Shown: positions 44,158-55,538, numbered from the stretch's first letter. The stretch is DNA of 64,000 bases from Bdellovibrionales bacterium (GCA_019750295.1 JAIEOS010000028.1:43910-107909); one strand, 5' to 3'. Notes: generated by a model from the sequence alone, not told the origin. A program made the numbers and translations.

Positions 44158-44763
44158 CTAAAGCGTTAGAAATTGCGCCGTCGCCAAATTCTTCTCGCTG
44201 ATGAGGGCCAAAGAATAATGCAGTGGGAAAAACCACGAGAATGCTTCAAGAATTCCTTGATGCTCCGGTGGAGGAGGGTCCCCTAAGGATTCCAAGGAAA
44301 AACAAACATCCACGTCTCCCTTTGCGGTATGGTCGAGAACCAATATCATTTTGGGGGCGAGAATGCCTTGCTGTAACAAAAATTCTTTAAAAATTTTTCT
44401 TGCCGATGTCGGCCAGTAGGACTCATTAGGAATTGCCGTCATCACGGTTTCTTGATTCTTAAATTCGAGCTGTTTTCGAGTGGCGGCAGAGTTGGAAGCG
44501 TCGGTGATAAATTCTCCGCGGCTAAAAAAATTCCAAATCATTCCGAAAGTAAAAATGTACTCGGCGGATTCCTCCGTGGGATTGATCACGATACCGACGC
44601 CTTTGCCTGCGCACCATTTTAAAATATCCATAAAATGATCGCCCTCTTGTTCGGTGGTGACCAACAGGTACGGAAAACCCTCGGGCCCCTGTTGGGGGTC
44701 CGGAGTCAATAATCGTACGGGATTTTTTAAAAGATCAGAAAAAAATTTAGTTGAATCCTGCAT
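44158..44763 (-). CDS. Unrecognised cytoplasmic protein at the end of the second RND operon
   Basis: 201 residues from the ATG at 44763; an in-frame start at 44787 would overlap the pump gene more. No signal peptide or membrane segment is visible. Segments GFPYLLVTTEQEGDHFMDILKWCAGKGVGIVINPTEESAEYIFTFGMIWNFF suggest an alpha/beta fold reminiscent of SseB-type proteins, but the match is too loose to name. It overlaps the 3' end of the RND gene by 17 nt, so it is probably made with the pump. Confidence 0.65.
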   Translation of the reverse strand: MQDSTKFFSDLLKNPVRLLTPDPQQGPEGFPYLLVTTEQEGDHFMDILKWCAGKGVGIVINPTEESAEYIFTFGMIWNFFSRGEFITDASNSAATRKQLEFKNQETVMTAIPNESYWPTSARKIFKEFLLQQGILAPKMILVLDHTAKGDVDVCFSLESLGDPPPPEHQGILEAFSWFFPLHYSLALISEKNLATAQFLTL

Positions 44764-47700
44764 GAGACTCTCGCGGTTTAAAATCAATCACTTTGCGATT
44801 TTCAAACCGTGATAGCACTCTATAGAGGCAAGGTACAACAAATAATGTGAGGATGGTGGACAAAATGGTACCACCGATAATTGAAAGCCCCATCGGCAAG
44901 CGCGTCTCGTGGCCCAATCCGTTGCCAATAACCAGAGGCAATGCGGCCATCACAGTCGCTGCCGAAGTCATCAAGATAGGTCTTAAACGAACAGGACAAG
45001 CTTCGACGAGAGCCTCGTCGACGGCAGACTTATTTTGATCTCTCACTTGGTTTGTAAATTCTACGAGCATGATCGAGTTCTTTTTCGCAATCCCCATGAG
45101 TACGATCAGTCCAATATAACTAAAAAGATTGAGCGAGACATCAGCGCCCCACAGAGCAATTAAGGCGCCTGTCACACTAAAAGGTAAGGCCATCAAAACA
45201 GTGACAGGATGGATAAAGGAATTAAATTGAACCGCCAGAATCATATAGGCCACAAGAACACCCACCAGTAGCGAAATGAGTAAACTCTTAAAACTTTCGG
45301 ACAAGCCTGCCGCGGCTCCTTCGAGAGCAAAGGTATATCCATCGGGAAGAATTTCGTCAGCAATCTGTTGCGCCCGCGCCAGAACAACGGCCTGAGATTT
45401 TCCCGGAGGAAGTTGACCAAAGACCCCGACGGCACGCTGACGATTAATTCGAGTGATCGACTGCAAGCTACCCTCTTCTTTGATATCGACGACGTCTGCA
45501 AGACTCACTAAATTTCCAAACTGATTGCGCACTTTAACTTTTCCGACATCGTCTTTAGATTTGATTTCGGCTTCGGGAATTTTCACCCGAATATCATAAC
45601 GGCGTCCATCGGCGGTGAAGCGGTTTTGTCTCGCTCCCGCGATCGCCGAATTCAGCGTGCGAGAAACCACATCAATGCTGACCCCTCGCTCCGCCAATTT
45701 ATTTCTCACTGGACGTAGTTGAAGTTCGGGAACTCCGGTTTTAGAATCGGTGTCCATATCTTGAGCCATACCTTCGGATTCCAACCGTTTTATCATTTCG
45801 TCAGCTTTTTCTCGAAGCACTGCGAGATCGGGACCTTTTACGTTAAACGAGACTGGAAACAACCTTCCGGTCGTTAAGTTTCTGGCCGAGACATCTCGCA
45901 AAGTTATTTTTGCCCCTTTGAGATCTTTAAATTTACTTCTCAAAACTTCCATCAGCTCGAGATGGCCCATGCGATTTTCTTTGGGCGTGAGGTATAACGG
46001 CATAAAGATCGCATTCACTTCGGCACTGGGCCCACCCGCTCCGGCAGAGACAAAATACCCTTCAATCTCTTTCTGATCTTTCAGAACAGCCTCGATCTTT
46101 GACGCAAATTCTGCGGTCGCGGGTAACGAGGCTCCTGTGGGCAATTGGGCCGAAAGAATAATAAAGTTTTGATCTTGAGGGGGAATAAACTCTTGTTTAA
46201 TCCGATGGACTAAAAGGAGTGACGCCGCAAAACCAATCATCGACGCCGCAACAATCACTAATGAGTAAGGAAGAATTCTTTTTAAAAAACTCCCATAGGA
46301 ATGAGAAAAGCCTTCGAATTTTTGATCCAAATAGTGTTCAAATTTAGTAATCTTGGGAGAAGCTGCCATAAATGCCGAGGCCCGCATCGGCGTGATCGTG
46401 ACCGCTTCGAGAAGGGAAATCAACACAGCCGCAGACATTGTGATTCCAAACTGGAAGAAAAATTTTCCCGTGATTCCATCCATAAAAATCACTGGCAAAA
46501 ACACAGCGATCACTGCCAACGTCGTTGCCGTGGCCGCAGGAAGAATCTCCATGGCGCCATCATAGGCGGCCTGATAGGGGTTTTTTCCCATTCTAAAGTG
46601 CCGAATAATATTCTCGAGGAGCATGATCGAGTCATCGACCACGATAGAAATCGCAAGTGTGAGCGCCAGCAAAGTAAAAAGGTTCATCGTAAAACCGGAA
46701 AAATAAAGAATAATAAATGTTCCAAAAATCGAAGTCGGAATACTGAATAATATATTCAGCGCCGCTTGCCAGCTTCCTAAAAAGAGAAAGCAAATCAAAA
46801 TTGTCACTAAAGCTGCGCCAAACAATTTTTCGAAGGTGGAATGCACAACCGCTCTCGTGGACAAGGTAAAATCGGCATTTACACGAAGATGATAACCCTC
46901 GGGCAGTTGACTCTCGAGCTCCTTCATTTTAGCGACCACCGCATTGGCCACAGAAACTTCGTTAGCACCTCGCTGCTTTTTAACACTAATCGAAAGAGCC
47001 TCTAATCCCCCGACCGTGGCTCGGCGGCGAACATCGGAGAGACCATCTTCAACAGCGGCCACATCGCCAATAGTGTAGGCGGTATCTTGGATTAAGGCAT
47101 TTCCTCGTCGAAGAATTCTGAGCTTACGCACTTCATCCACCGATGACGCTTCACCCATCCAACGGACGCGCAGCTCGCGATCTCCCTCGACAAATTGACC
47201 GGCCGACGATTCAATATGTTGCGACGTCAAAGTGTCGAGAATATCGGCCACGGTGATTTCTGCTTTTTCCATTTTTTTGAGATAGGGCCAAATTCTTAAA
47301 TTTCTTTCGCTAAATCCACCGATAGATACTTCGCCCACATTGGGAATAAAACGGAATTGATCTAATAAGAATGTCTCGGCAAAAATGATAACTTCGCGCA
47401 ACGGCTTATCGGCCCAAAGTCCCACGAACATGATCGGCTCTTCTTCGGGATTTGTTTTTCGCACGACGGGAGGATCGATGCCTATGGGCAATCTCAACTG
47501 GCTCAATGCAGACTGCACTTCCTGCATGGCCACATCGACATCGCGATTGATATCAAACTCCAATCGAACGGATCCAACGCCTTGTCGGACCACCGAGCGC
47601 ATCTCTTTGATCCCCTCGAGCCCCAACAGGCGCGCCTCTATGAGATCGACAATTTCCGTCTCGACGATTTCCGGAACGGCCCCTTCGTAGGTCACTGAAA

Positions 47701-47839
47701 CATCTACGATGGGAAAATTCACATCCGGCATCTGACTGATACCTAAGCGACTAGCAGCAATGGCTCCGAAAATAATAAATGCAGACATGAGAACCCACGC
47801 AAAGACCGGTCGCCGAATAGAAATTTCAATGAGATTCAT
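44747..47839 (-). CDS. RND-family efflux pump, second copy
   Basis: 1030 residues. The plan is that of AcrB/HAE1 proteins, including RRPVFAWVLMSAFIIFGAIAAS at the start, SIVVDDSIMLLENIIRHF with the Asp pair (about 402-406) and GLIVLMGIAKKNSIMLVEF. It resembles the pump at 13330-16437 in length and motifs but is diverged throughout, so it is an old paralogue. The order again is TolC-like gene, pump, small gene, and again no membrane-fusion gene is present. Confidence 0.93.
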   Translation of the reverse strand: MNLIEISIRRPVFAWVLMSAFIIFGAIAASRLGISQMPDVNFPIVDVSVTYEGAVPEIVETEIVDLIEARLLGLEGIKEMRSVVRQGVGSVRLEFDINRDVDVAMQEVQSALSQLRLPIGIDPPVVRKTNPEEEPIMFVGLWADKPLREVIIFAETFLLDQFRFIPNVGEVSIGGFSERNLRIWPYLKKMEKAEITVADILDTLTSQHIESSAGQFVEGDRELRVRWMGEASSVDEVRKLRILRRGNALIQDTAYTIGDVAAVEDGLSDVRRRATVGGLEALSISVKKQRGANEVSVANAVVAKMKELESQLPEGYHLRVNADFTLSTRAVVHSTFEKLFGAALVTILICFLFLGSWQAALNILFSIPTSIFGTFIILYFSGFTMNLFTLLALTLAISIVVDDSIMLLENIIRHFRMGKNPYQAAYDGAMEILPAATATTLAVIAVFLPVIFMDGITGKFFFQFGITMSAAVLISLLEAVTITPMRASAFMAASPKITKFEHYLDQKFEGFSHSYGSFLKRILPYSLVIVAASMIGFAASLLLVHRIKQEFIPPQDQNFIILSAQLPTGASLPATAEFASKIEAVLKDQKEIEGYFVSAGAGGPSAEVNAIFMPLYLTPKENRMGHLELMEVLRSKFKDLKGAKITLRDVSARNLTTGRLFPVSFNVKGPDLAVLREKADEMIKRLESEGMAQDMDTDSKTGVPELQLRPVRNKLAERGVSIDVVSRTLNSAIAGARQNRFTADGRRYDIRVKIPEAEIKSKDDVGKVKVRNQFGNLVSLADVVDIKEEGSLQSITRINRQRAVGVFGQLPPGKSQAVVLARAQQIADEILPDGYTFALEGAAAGLSESFKSLLISLLVGVLVAYMILAVQFNSFIHPVTVLMALPFSVTGALIALWGADVSLNLFSYIGLIVLMGIAKKNSIMLVEFTNQVRDQNKSAVDEALVEACPVRLRPILMTSAATVMAALPLVIGNGLGHETRLPMGLSIIGGTILSTILTLFVVPCLYRVLSRFENRKVIDFKPRESHAGFN

Positions 47840-47842
47840 CGA

Positions 47843-49312
47843 CTACCTCGCATACAGTCTCGCTTTGGATTCGGCCTTACGGAGTGAGGCGTGCAAGTTC
47901 CAGAGAGTTAATTCCGCATCCGCAGACTCCTGCTCAAACGTAATGGCTTGGAATGCTGTGGTTCTTCCCATGGAGTAACGACGACGCTCTTCTTTAGCCT
48001 TTTTAACTTGAGTTTCATACAGAGAAGTCGCGCGCTCGATCCGTGCTTTCAGATTTTTAATTTCTAATTCGAGATCCTGCCAACTGATCATGGCCTCCGC
48101 CTCCAGCGCCTTCAGGCGTTTAGCGGCCGCTGTGTTCAAAAGTTGTACCGATTCCGTTTTCTTACGACGCAATCCAAAGTTAAGACCCGTTCTAAATACT
48201 AAACCAAACGTTAAAGCTTTATGCTCCCGATTAAAGAGTTCTTCCCGGGCGTCTGTGAGATTGGGCTCAATGGCGTTGCGTGCGTAGGCCACTCTAAAAT
48301 CAAGATCGGGCTTAAACAATTCTCTTTGTTCGTCAGCGGTGATTCCCACGGCTCCGGACTCGCCTCTCAGTTGTAGCAGCTCAAGCTTGTAAGGATGGTC
48401 TAAGTTTCCTGCGGGCCAGCGAATGACTAAAGAATTGTAGTCGCGACTTCGAATTAAATCCTCTAAATACAGATTCCAGTTTTGTTGAGGTAAGTAACGT
48501 TCCATCTGCACCCGCATTTGACGGACCCGATCCTGAGCCACAAGAAACATTAATTCCCGGTTGGTCACCAAAGCCTGAGCTTGAAGTAGATCTGACCTCT
48601 CTGCCGCTGATTTTTTCATGCGATCATTCACCCAGGAGTAAATTTGGCGGCTCATTTCATAATTTTTCTGGCGCAGATCCATTTCTTTTTGAGCCAGCGC
48701 TAGATCCCAATAAAGAACTTCGAAATTATAAAGAATCAGCGATTGCTGAGCATACGCTTCGGCCAACTGCTGTTGGCGCTGAAAAGACTCACGAGTGCGG
48801 CGTAATGTGGTGGAGCGACCCATAAAATCTTGCCAAAGATTTTGAGTCAAGGCCACTTCCCAACCCAGATTGTTCACCTTGGGGTTATTGATGCTGTTGG
48901 CTTTAAAGGCATCAAGAGTGGGCGTAAAGCTGATCTCGGTCCCTGTGGCCAAGGGCTGAATCAGGGCCACCGAGTACGCGTTGGCTTCTCGACGAATAAA
49001 TGGGGCCAGAGTTTCGCGTTTGTCTAAAAGTTTTTCCGCCGTCGCCTCGATGCGCGTTTCCAGGGCGAGTTCCCGAGAATCAAAATCCAATTTGATCGAT
49101 TCAATACGATCTTGAGACGATTGATATTCGTTGGAGTAAGATTGGACTTCGCCGAGGGTTTGTTCAAATGTCCTGGTCGGAACTACCGACAAGGGCTCCT
49201 GAGAGAATGATAAAGCTGACGCAAGTAATAGATTCAACAGTGGCATCATAAAAGATTTTAAGACTTTAGCATTCAACCGATTTACTGACGACTTTTCTCT
49301 TAAAGACCTCAT
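47843..49312 (-). CDS. TolC-like outer-membrane efflux protein
   Basis: 489 residues with the ATG at 49312; in-frame alternatives are a GTG at 49342 and two ATGs near 49246-49249. I prefer 49312 because it leaves Lys and Arg residues before the hydrophobic stretch (MMPLLNLLLASALSFS) of the signal peptide. The rest is the double TolC repeat of long helices (KEMDLRQKNYEMSRQIYSWVNDRMKKSAAERSDLLQAQALV; RRKKTESVQLLNTAAAKRLKALEAEAMI). Three nucleotides separate it from the RND gene. Unlike the TolC gene of the first RND operon, it is intact. Confidence 0.88.
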   Translation of the reverse strand: MRSLREKSSVNRLNAKVLKSFMMPLLNLLLASALSFSQEPLSVVPTRTFEQTLGEVQSYSNEYQSSQDRIESIKLDFDSRELALETRIEATAEKLLDKRETLAPFIRREANAYSVALIQPLATGTEISFTPTLDAFKANSINNPKVNNLGWEVALTQNLWQDFMGRSTTLRRTRESFQRQQQLAEAYAQQSLILYNFEVLYWDLALAQKEMDLRQKNYEMSRQIYSWVNDRMKKSAAERSDLLQAQALVTNRELMFLVAQDRVRQMRVQMERYLPQQNWNLYLEDLIRSRDYNSLVIRWPAGNLDHPYKLELLQLRGESGAVGITADEQRELFKPDLDFRVAYARNAIEPNLTDAREELFNREHKALTFGLVFRTGLNFGLRRKKTESVQLLNTAAAKRLKALEAEAMISWQDLELEIKNLKARIERATSLYETQVKKAKEERRRYSMGRTTAFQAITFEQESADAELTLWNLHASLRKAESKARLYAR

Positions 49313-49528
49313 GCAGCAATAGACTGCGGGCCTACTTCCCACAAACAGAATTAATAATGCTTACACATTCAAGCGCAGGCGTTTCGGGACAATTCCCTGA
49401 TGAGAATGTGTCATAATGCCTCGCTCTTCTCTTGGATTTCGCTCCCAATTCATTTAACACTGTTGCACACCCTTTGCATAAACACTTGCAGAGTTTAAAT
49501 AACAACTCGCAATTTTTTAAGGAGCACC

Positions 49529-51282
<1,754 letters not shown>

Positions 51283-51293
51283 GTGAGGACACC

Positions 51294-52130
51294 GTGAGTT
51301 CATTGCAACCATTAAAAACGCACAAAACCTTCGAGGGCAAAACCCAATTTTGGGAGCACGAATCTTCAACGACGAAAACGAAAATGAAGTTCTCTACCTT
51401 TATCCCCGAGGGACGGGTGAAGGGCTGTTTGATTTGGCTTTCGGGACTCACCTGCACCGAAGAAAACTTTATCACGAAAGCCGGTGCGCAAAGAAAATTG
51501 AGTCAGAATCAACTGATGGTGATCTGTCCCGACACGTCTCCTCGCGGTTTACAACTCCCCGGAGAACATGACGCCTACGACTTTGGCTCCGGAGCGGGCT
51601 TTTATGTGAACGCCACCACTCCTGGCTATCGAGATCATTATCGGATGTTCGATTACGTTTCTGAAGAACTCTATCATTTGGTGCAAAATCAATTCGGGAT
51701 CTCTGCGTTTTCAATTTCGGGGCACTCCATGGGTGGTCATGGGGCTTTGGTGCTGGGATTGCACTTTCCCGACAAGTTTCGCTCAGTCTCTGCGTTTTCT
51801 CCGATTGTGAATCCCTCTCACTGCGCCTGGGGACAAAAAGCGTTTCGAGGATATATCGGTGAAGATAAAGAAGCTTGGGCAAAGTATGACGCCACAGAGC
51901 TTGTGATGCGCGGAAAAAAACATTCTCAACCGATTTTAGTAGATCAAGGGACTGCGGATGAGTTTCTCGAAAAACAACTTCTCACCGGTAACTTCGAAGC
52001 CGCCTGCAAAAATGAAAATCAAAAGGCGCAAATTCATATGCGCCCTGGTTACGATCACAGTTACTATTTTATTTCGACTTTTATCGATCAACACATCGAT
52101 TTCCACGCCGAAGTTTTAAAAGAATTTTAA
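51294..52130 (+). CDS. fghA: S-formylglutathione hydrolase
   Basis: Hydrolyses S-formylglutathione to formate and glutathione, the step after frmA. 278 residues, GTG start with GTGAGGA upstream. It is an esterase D-type alpha/beta hydrolase: CLIWLSGLTCTEENFITKAG near the N-terminus, nucleophile elbow GHSMGGHGA (about 145-153), acid in VDQGTADEFL and His in YDHSYYF near the end. It is paired with frmA in one operon, and no regulator (FrmR) is next to the pair. Confidence 0.96.
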   Translation: MSSLQPLKTHKTFEGKTQFWEHESSTTKTKMKFSTFIPEGRVKGCLIWLSGLTCTEENFITKAGAQRKLSQNQLMVICPDTSPRGLQLPGEHDAYDFGSGAGFYVNATTPGYRDHYRMFDYVSEELYHLVQNQFGISAFSISGHSMGGHGALVLGLHFPDKFRSVSAFSPIVNPSHCAWGQKAFRGYIGEDKEAWAKYDATELVMRGKKHSQPILVDQGTADEFLEKQLLTGNFEAACKNENQKAQIHMRPGYDHSYYFISTFIDQHIDFHAEVLKEF

Positions 52131-52131
52131 A

Positions 52132-52155
52132 TCAAAGCCCTGAGAAGGGCCTTGA
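52132..52155. terminator. Hairpin between convergent fghA and lipoprotein genes
   Basis: 10-bp arms with one mismatch (52132-52141 with 52146-52155, TCAAAGCCCT/AGGGCCTTGA) and a 4-nt loop. On the minus strand it is followed by a T-rich stretch. Confidence 0.6.
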
Positions 52156-52173
52156 TCATCAGACTGAAGAAAA

Positions 52174-53310
52174 CTAGTGAACCGATTGATTATGAATCGT
52201 AGTTTCGTCGAACGTCTTTCTAAAAGTGTTCGTTAACTCCATAGCTCCGGTGGAGATGCCCGTGTATGTCGACATTGTTGCGCTCGCGGAATTGGAGCTG
52301 ATGCCGGTGATTCCATTGCAGGCACCAAAATTTGTATTGCTAAACGCTTGGGAATCGAAATTAAAGCATCCTTCTTGATTTGTTCCGTTGGCCGATGATC
52401 CATTATAGTTCGTGTAAGTTTGGCTCACAGTTCCTTGGCTCAAATCATTAGCCTTGGAAGTGAGTGTGGTAAGGATCACAGTACTTCCCGATCCATAATA
52501 GTCGTAAGCCAGCAAAGCCGCTGCATTGGTCGCATCGTTAATATAAAAACGATACACCTGTTCTACGTTTGAGTTCTTGCTCGAGAGTTGGAAACGAATC
52601 AATTCTGGAGAGGAAGTGTATTCCAAGAAAGAAGTCATGCGAGAAGCCGGAGAGCTGGAAGACTCGTCATGAGAGAAGATCACGTTGGCGCCGTTCACCC
52701 CAATTCTCATCACCTGATCCGATCCACCAAATTGAGGATTGTCATCGCCATCCATTTGAATCCGACGCTGATACACACCATCTGAAGAAATATCGGTCAC
52801 GGTAATGATCAAAGGAATTTCACCGGCCGAATCGATGTTGGGCGCATTGCCAAAGAGATAATCCATGGTGGCTTGAGCTCCTGGGCAGTTTGAACTTCCC
52901 CAAGACCGTTTCATTTTAATGGTCTGCGAACCCACAGCTATCTGACGGCTGCTATCTTTTGTCCCATAGAGATCCAGAAAGCAGGCGATCATGATCGAAT
53001 TTTTCACCCGTCCTAATACCGAAAACTCTTGATCCTCATCCACCAAGCTCGCAACATACTGAGCTCCTGTATTGTTGTTTGTACCACCGCCCACTAAAGG
53101 CCAATCTGTCGCTCCAAAGTGAGAGTGATTGGCTCGCGAAGCCCCTAACACCATTGCACTCTGACTGCTACCAGGAAGATTCTGCTTCAAAGCCTGATAA
53201 GCCCCGTTAAAGGAACTGCTGGCTGCTCCCCCGCCACCGCCGCCCGAAGAGCATTGGATAAGAGTTAAACCAAAAATACCAAAACTTATTAAAAGCAAAA
53301 ATTGCTTCAT
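52174..53310 (-). CDS. Unrecognised large lipoprotein
   Basis: 378 residues: lipoprotein signal peptide (MKQFLLLISFGIFGLTLIQC; lipobox LIQC) followed by a Gly/Ser linker (SSGGGGGGAASSS), typical of lipoproteins tethered on a flexible stalk. The body is rich in Ser, Asn and Thr with few charges and has Cys at CFLD, CPGA, GCFNF and ACNG, probably two disulphides. No family is recognised. It is alone on the minus strand, just outside the mobile island. Confidence 0.75.
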   Translation of the reverse strand: MKQFLLLISFGIFGLTLIQCSSGGGGGGAASSSFNGAYQALKQNLPGSSQSAMVLGASRANHSHFGATDWPLVGGGTNNNTGAQYVASLVDEDQEFSVLGRVKNSIMIACFLDLYGTKDSSRQIAVGSQTIKMKRSWGSSNCPGAQATMDYLFGNAPNIDSAGEIPLIITVTDISSDGVYQRRIQMDGDDNPQFGGSDQVMRIGVNGANVIFSHDESSSSPASRMTSFLEYTSSPELIRFQLSSKNSNVEQVYRFYINDATNAAALLAYDYYGSGSTVILTTLTSKANDLSQGTVSQTYTNYNGSSANGTNQEGCFNFDSQAFSNTNFGACNGITGISSNSASATMSTYTGISTGAMELTNTFRKTFDETTIHNQSVH

Positions 53311-53663
53311 TCATCCTCCTGATTGAACCCCCATTGAACCCAAATTATGGAAACCTGCCAATCAGTTCCCACCAATCTAGATCAACGTGCAGCCCACCGA
53401 AAAAAAACGTACACCCGTACAATTCCCCAGAAAAAAAACCAAGAGAAAAAAACTAAAGTCGAAAACGTAAATTCAAAAATGAAATTCAGACGTGACGTCG
53501 TGCCCGCGCCAAAACGTGGCAGTGCCACGTTTTAGTGAGGAGCATGTGCTTAGAAGCGAGCGAAGCATAGCGCCGACAGCACGAGCGCGAAAGCGCTCCG
53601 CCCGTCATCCAAAACAAGTCCTGAAAAAGAGAAAATGAAAACAACTAAAAAAAGAAAGTAAAG
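53311..53663. other. Intergenic region with hairpins next to the island junction
   Basis: No supportable gene: the one open frame (53347-53535) is Lys-rich and has no ribosome site. Two hairpins stand out. 53511-53533 is a near-perfect palindrome (AAAACGTGGCA/TGCCACGTTTT), and 53583-53598 is a GAGCGC stem closed by a GAAA tetraloop. TGCTT/AAGCA at about 53547-53567 may pair as well. Confidence 0.5.
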
Positions 53664-53730
53664 TGGTAGGACGTGACGGGCTCGAACCGCCGACCCATAC
53701 CTTGTAAGGGTGGCGCTCTACCAAGTTTAA
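53664..53730 (-). pseudogene. 3' remnant of tRNA-Val (anticodon UAC), probable attachment site
   Basis: On the minus strand, nucleotides corresponding to about tRNA positions 14-76 are present: GGTAGAGC of the D arm, anticodon loop CTTACAA, T arm GGCGGTTCGAGCCCGTC with five pairs, and ACGTCCTACCA at the end. The anticodon stem has two mismatches (CCACC with GGTAT). The 5' acceptor strand and 5' D stem are not joined to it; AT-rich sequence replaces them. A truncated tRNA 3' end at the border of an AT-rich region is what a tRNA-targeting integrase leaves at one end. The intact gene should lie beyond the window. Confidence 0.65.
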
Positions 53731-53905
53731 CTTTAATTTATAGGATTTAAAGACGGACGAGACAACGTCCAAAGGCGACTATTTGCGTTATCAATATTAT
53801 ACAAAAAAGTTCTAAAACGACTGGCGTGTACAGGTGGGATTTTTGCCAGCTCCATTGATGCCCTTAGAGCAGGCGGTAGCGTTGACCGCAATGGAGGGTC
53901 TGAAA

Positions 53906-54067
53906 ATGGACTTATTAAACCGATTGAATAAAAAGGCCGTTGAATTGTGGCAGAAACACATGGAAAGCAAAGACCAACAGAAAAAGGAGCAATTTCTTAG
54001 GGAATATAAGGCGGCCCTTATCCAATATGTGAAACACAAGGAATGGTTGAAAGATATGGAAGCTTAG
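53906..54067 (+). CDS. Small charged helical protein, 53 residues
   Basis: The ATG at 53906 is preferred because GGAGGG (53894-53899) stands 6-7 nt before it; the frame is open upstream to 53834. The product is one or two amphipathic helices rich in Lys, Glu and Gln (LLNRLNKKAVELWQKHMESKDQQKKEQFLREYKAAL). No family recognised. It is the first gene inside the island, and its stop overlaps that of the convergent 404-residue gene by 4 nt. Confidence 0.5.
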   Translation: MDLLNRLNKKAVELWQKHMESKDQQKKEQFLREYKAALIQYVKHKEWLKDMEA

Positions 54068-55278
54068 TCAGCAGCACTATATAAGATCTCAGCAGCCAAT
54101 GATTTCGTCAGGCGGGTTTCTCGAATGGGTTTGTCATGGGAATTCATTGAAATCTTGTAGGTTTGAGGGTCAAGTAGTCTGACTTTATATTTATAGAATC
54201 CATTTCTATCATCAGGATTAATACAGCCATCGATGATCCCGCAAAGGGCATATCTCGCCCCCTTCTTCATCGTGACTGAAACAAAATCATCCTTTTTATA
54301 TTTTGGTCCCAGCAACGAGCCTTGTGAAAAGTGTTTCGTTAGAACATTTCTTACTATTTTCCGAGTCTCGAACTCAGAGACCAGGCCAAATTTTTTCAGT
54401 GTGTTTAAAAATCCAGCAATAACTGTTCGGGTTTCTTTTTTTGAGGCATCCACTTTTTGATTTATTGTTGCGAGATCAAATTCTAAATAGAGATCCTGAG
54501 CATCCAGCTCTTGAAGCCAAAACGGGTCATTTGCCAAACCGTTCTTCAGGTCAGAAAAATAACCTGCCTTTTCTCCCAAATAACAAATTGAATCTGGCAC
54601 CATTAAGCAATGTTTGAATTTCGGCATGTCCTCAGAGGCAAAAAGTAGTCTAAAGTACGACTCACAAATGAGCTTGGATGGCCCTCCACCAAATACCGTA
54701 TTCAATTGATCTGGACCCAAAGACTGAACTGTATCTTTATCAAGATCCTTGAAGCCAATTTGATCGGAATTATCAACTATGACGTCTATTTGTTCATCCC
54801 CCAATTGCATTTCAACAGCAACTCGCTTCAGGAATAATTGCACGGGCCGCAACTCAGGAGACTCAAGAGTTAAAAGGGTGCCGTCTGCTTGCTTTGCTTT
54901 AATCCTTCCTGGATTTTCTATATGGAATTCCAAAACAGCAGCCGAAGTTGTAGCCATAGAGAACAACCTTCTACAACCAAGAACCATTGCCGAAGCATAT
55001 TGCCTAATCAGGTCATGACTTCTCTTTGGTTTATTCCCAAAAAGGTCTTTACCTTTTAAAGCTGCATTTGCGGTTTGAGCCGGAATTTTTTTAAGAAGAC
55101 TCTGATATGTATCGTATGCGATCAAAATATCTTTCGCGAAATAACAAGCCATTGAGTAAATGATATATTGCCCACCGACTTTGTCCGGACGGATTTCATC
55201 AATAACAAATACCTTCCGCTCGGGATTAGCCTTCCAATCATTAAATACGTCTTCGATATTTTGATTTTGCGTACTCAT
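54064..55278 (-). CDS. Unrecognised 404-residue protein paired with a ribbon-helix-helix protein
   Basis: The ATG at 55278 lies 1 nt after the stop of the ribbon-helix-helix gene, so the two form an operon. The start VFVIDEIRPDKVGGQYIIYSMACYF, the strand IDVIVDNSDQIGF (about 170) and LMVPDSICYLGEKAGYF (about 235) follow the order of acidic motifs in DUF3800-type proteins of the RNase H-like group. The match is weak and by eye. The last 90 residues (KKDDFVSVTMKKGARYALCGIIDG...YKYKVRLLDPQTYKI) look like an SH3-like barrel. No signal peptide or membrane segment is present. Possible roles are nuclease, toxin or defence effector, and none is shown. Confidence 0.7.
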   Translation of the reverse strand: MSTQNQNIEDVFNDWKANPERKVFVIDEIRPDKVGGQYIIYSMACYFAKDILIAYDTYQSLLKKIPAQTANAALKGKDLFGNKPKRSHDLIRQYASAMVLGCRRLFSMATTSAAVLEFHIENPGRIKAKQADGTLLTLESPELRPVQLFLKRVAVEMQLGDEQIDVIVDNSDQIGFKDLDKDTVQSLGPDQLNTVFGGGPSKLICESYFRLLFASEDMPKFKHCLMVPDSICYLGEKAGYFSDLKNGLANDPFWLQELDAQDLYLEFDLATINQKVDASKKETRTVIAGFLNTLKKFGLVSEFETRKIVRNVLTKHFSQGSLLGPKYKKDDFVSVTMKKGARYALCGIIDGCINPDDRNGFYKYKVRLLDPQTYKISMNSHDKPIRETRLTKSLAAEILYSAAD

Positions 55279-55279
55279 A

Positions 55280-55477
55280 TCAACTTGATTTCTGTACTCC
55301 AAAATAATCACGTAGTGCCTGAATAATTATCTGGCTCTGCTTTCCACCTGTATCTTTGCAAAGATCTTGAACATGAGAATAAACATCCATCGGAAGTCTT
55401 ACGGCAATTAACTCCGACTTCTTAACTTTCTTGCTGGCAACTTGTTCTTTTATTTTCTTTTTAAAATCTTTATTCAT
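55280..55477 (-). CDS. Ribbon-helix-helix (CopG/Arc-like) DNA-binding protein
   Basis: 65 residues from the ATG at 55477 (TTG one codon before is also possible). A Lys-rich N-terminus precedes the ribbon strand ELIAVRLPMDVYSHVQDLC and the second helix pair SQIIIQALRDYF, the MetJ/Arc fold pattern. Such small proteins are antitoxins or autoregulators of the gene that follows. It lies directly upstream of the 404-residue gene and divergent from the resolvase-like gene. An inverted repeat in the shared promoter region (55481-55538) begins 4 nt upstream of its start and is a candidate operator. Confidence 0.8.
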   Translation of the reverse strand: MNKDFKKKIKEQVASKKVKKSELIAVRLPMDVYSHVQDLCKDTGGKQSQIIIQALRDYFGVQKSS

Positions 55478-55480
55478 CAA

Positions 55481-55538
55481 TTGTTATACATCTTGTCATT
55501 TAATATGTTATCTTTACTTTATACTTATTGTATAACAA
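55481..55538. promoter_or_regulatory. Inverted repeat in a divergent promoter region
   Basis: TTGTTATACA (55481-55490) and its exact inverse TGTATAACAA (55529-55538) flank the AT-rich centre of the 83-bp gap between the ribbon-helix-helix and resolvase-like genes. Half-sites 48 bp apart on the same face (about 4.6 helical turns) could allow looping by a ribbon-helix-helix or recombinase-like regulator. Confidence 0.5.

Noticed and set aside
53347..53535. Open frame of 62 residues near the island border
   Set aside because: Lys/Thr-rich without a ribosome site, and its end runs through a palindromic hairpin; it is probably chance.
53765..53770. Possible 5' half of a tRNA (GGACGT on the minus strand) separated from the tRNA-Val remnant
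   Set aside because: The match is only six bases, sits in a separate small hairpin with GTCC, and the first base pair fails; a truncated att remnant explains the sequence more simply.
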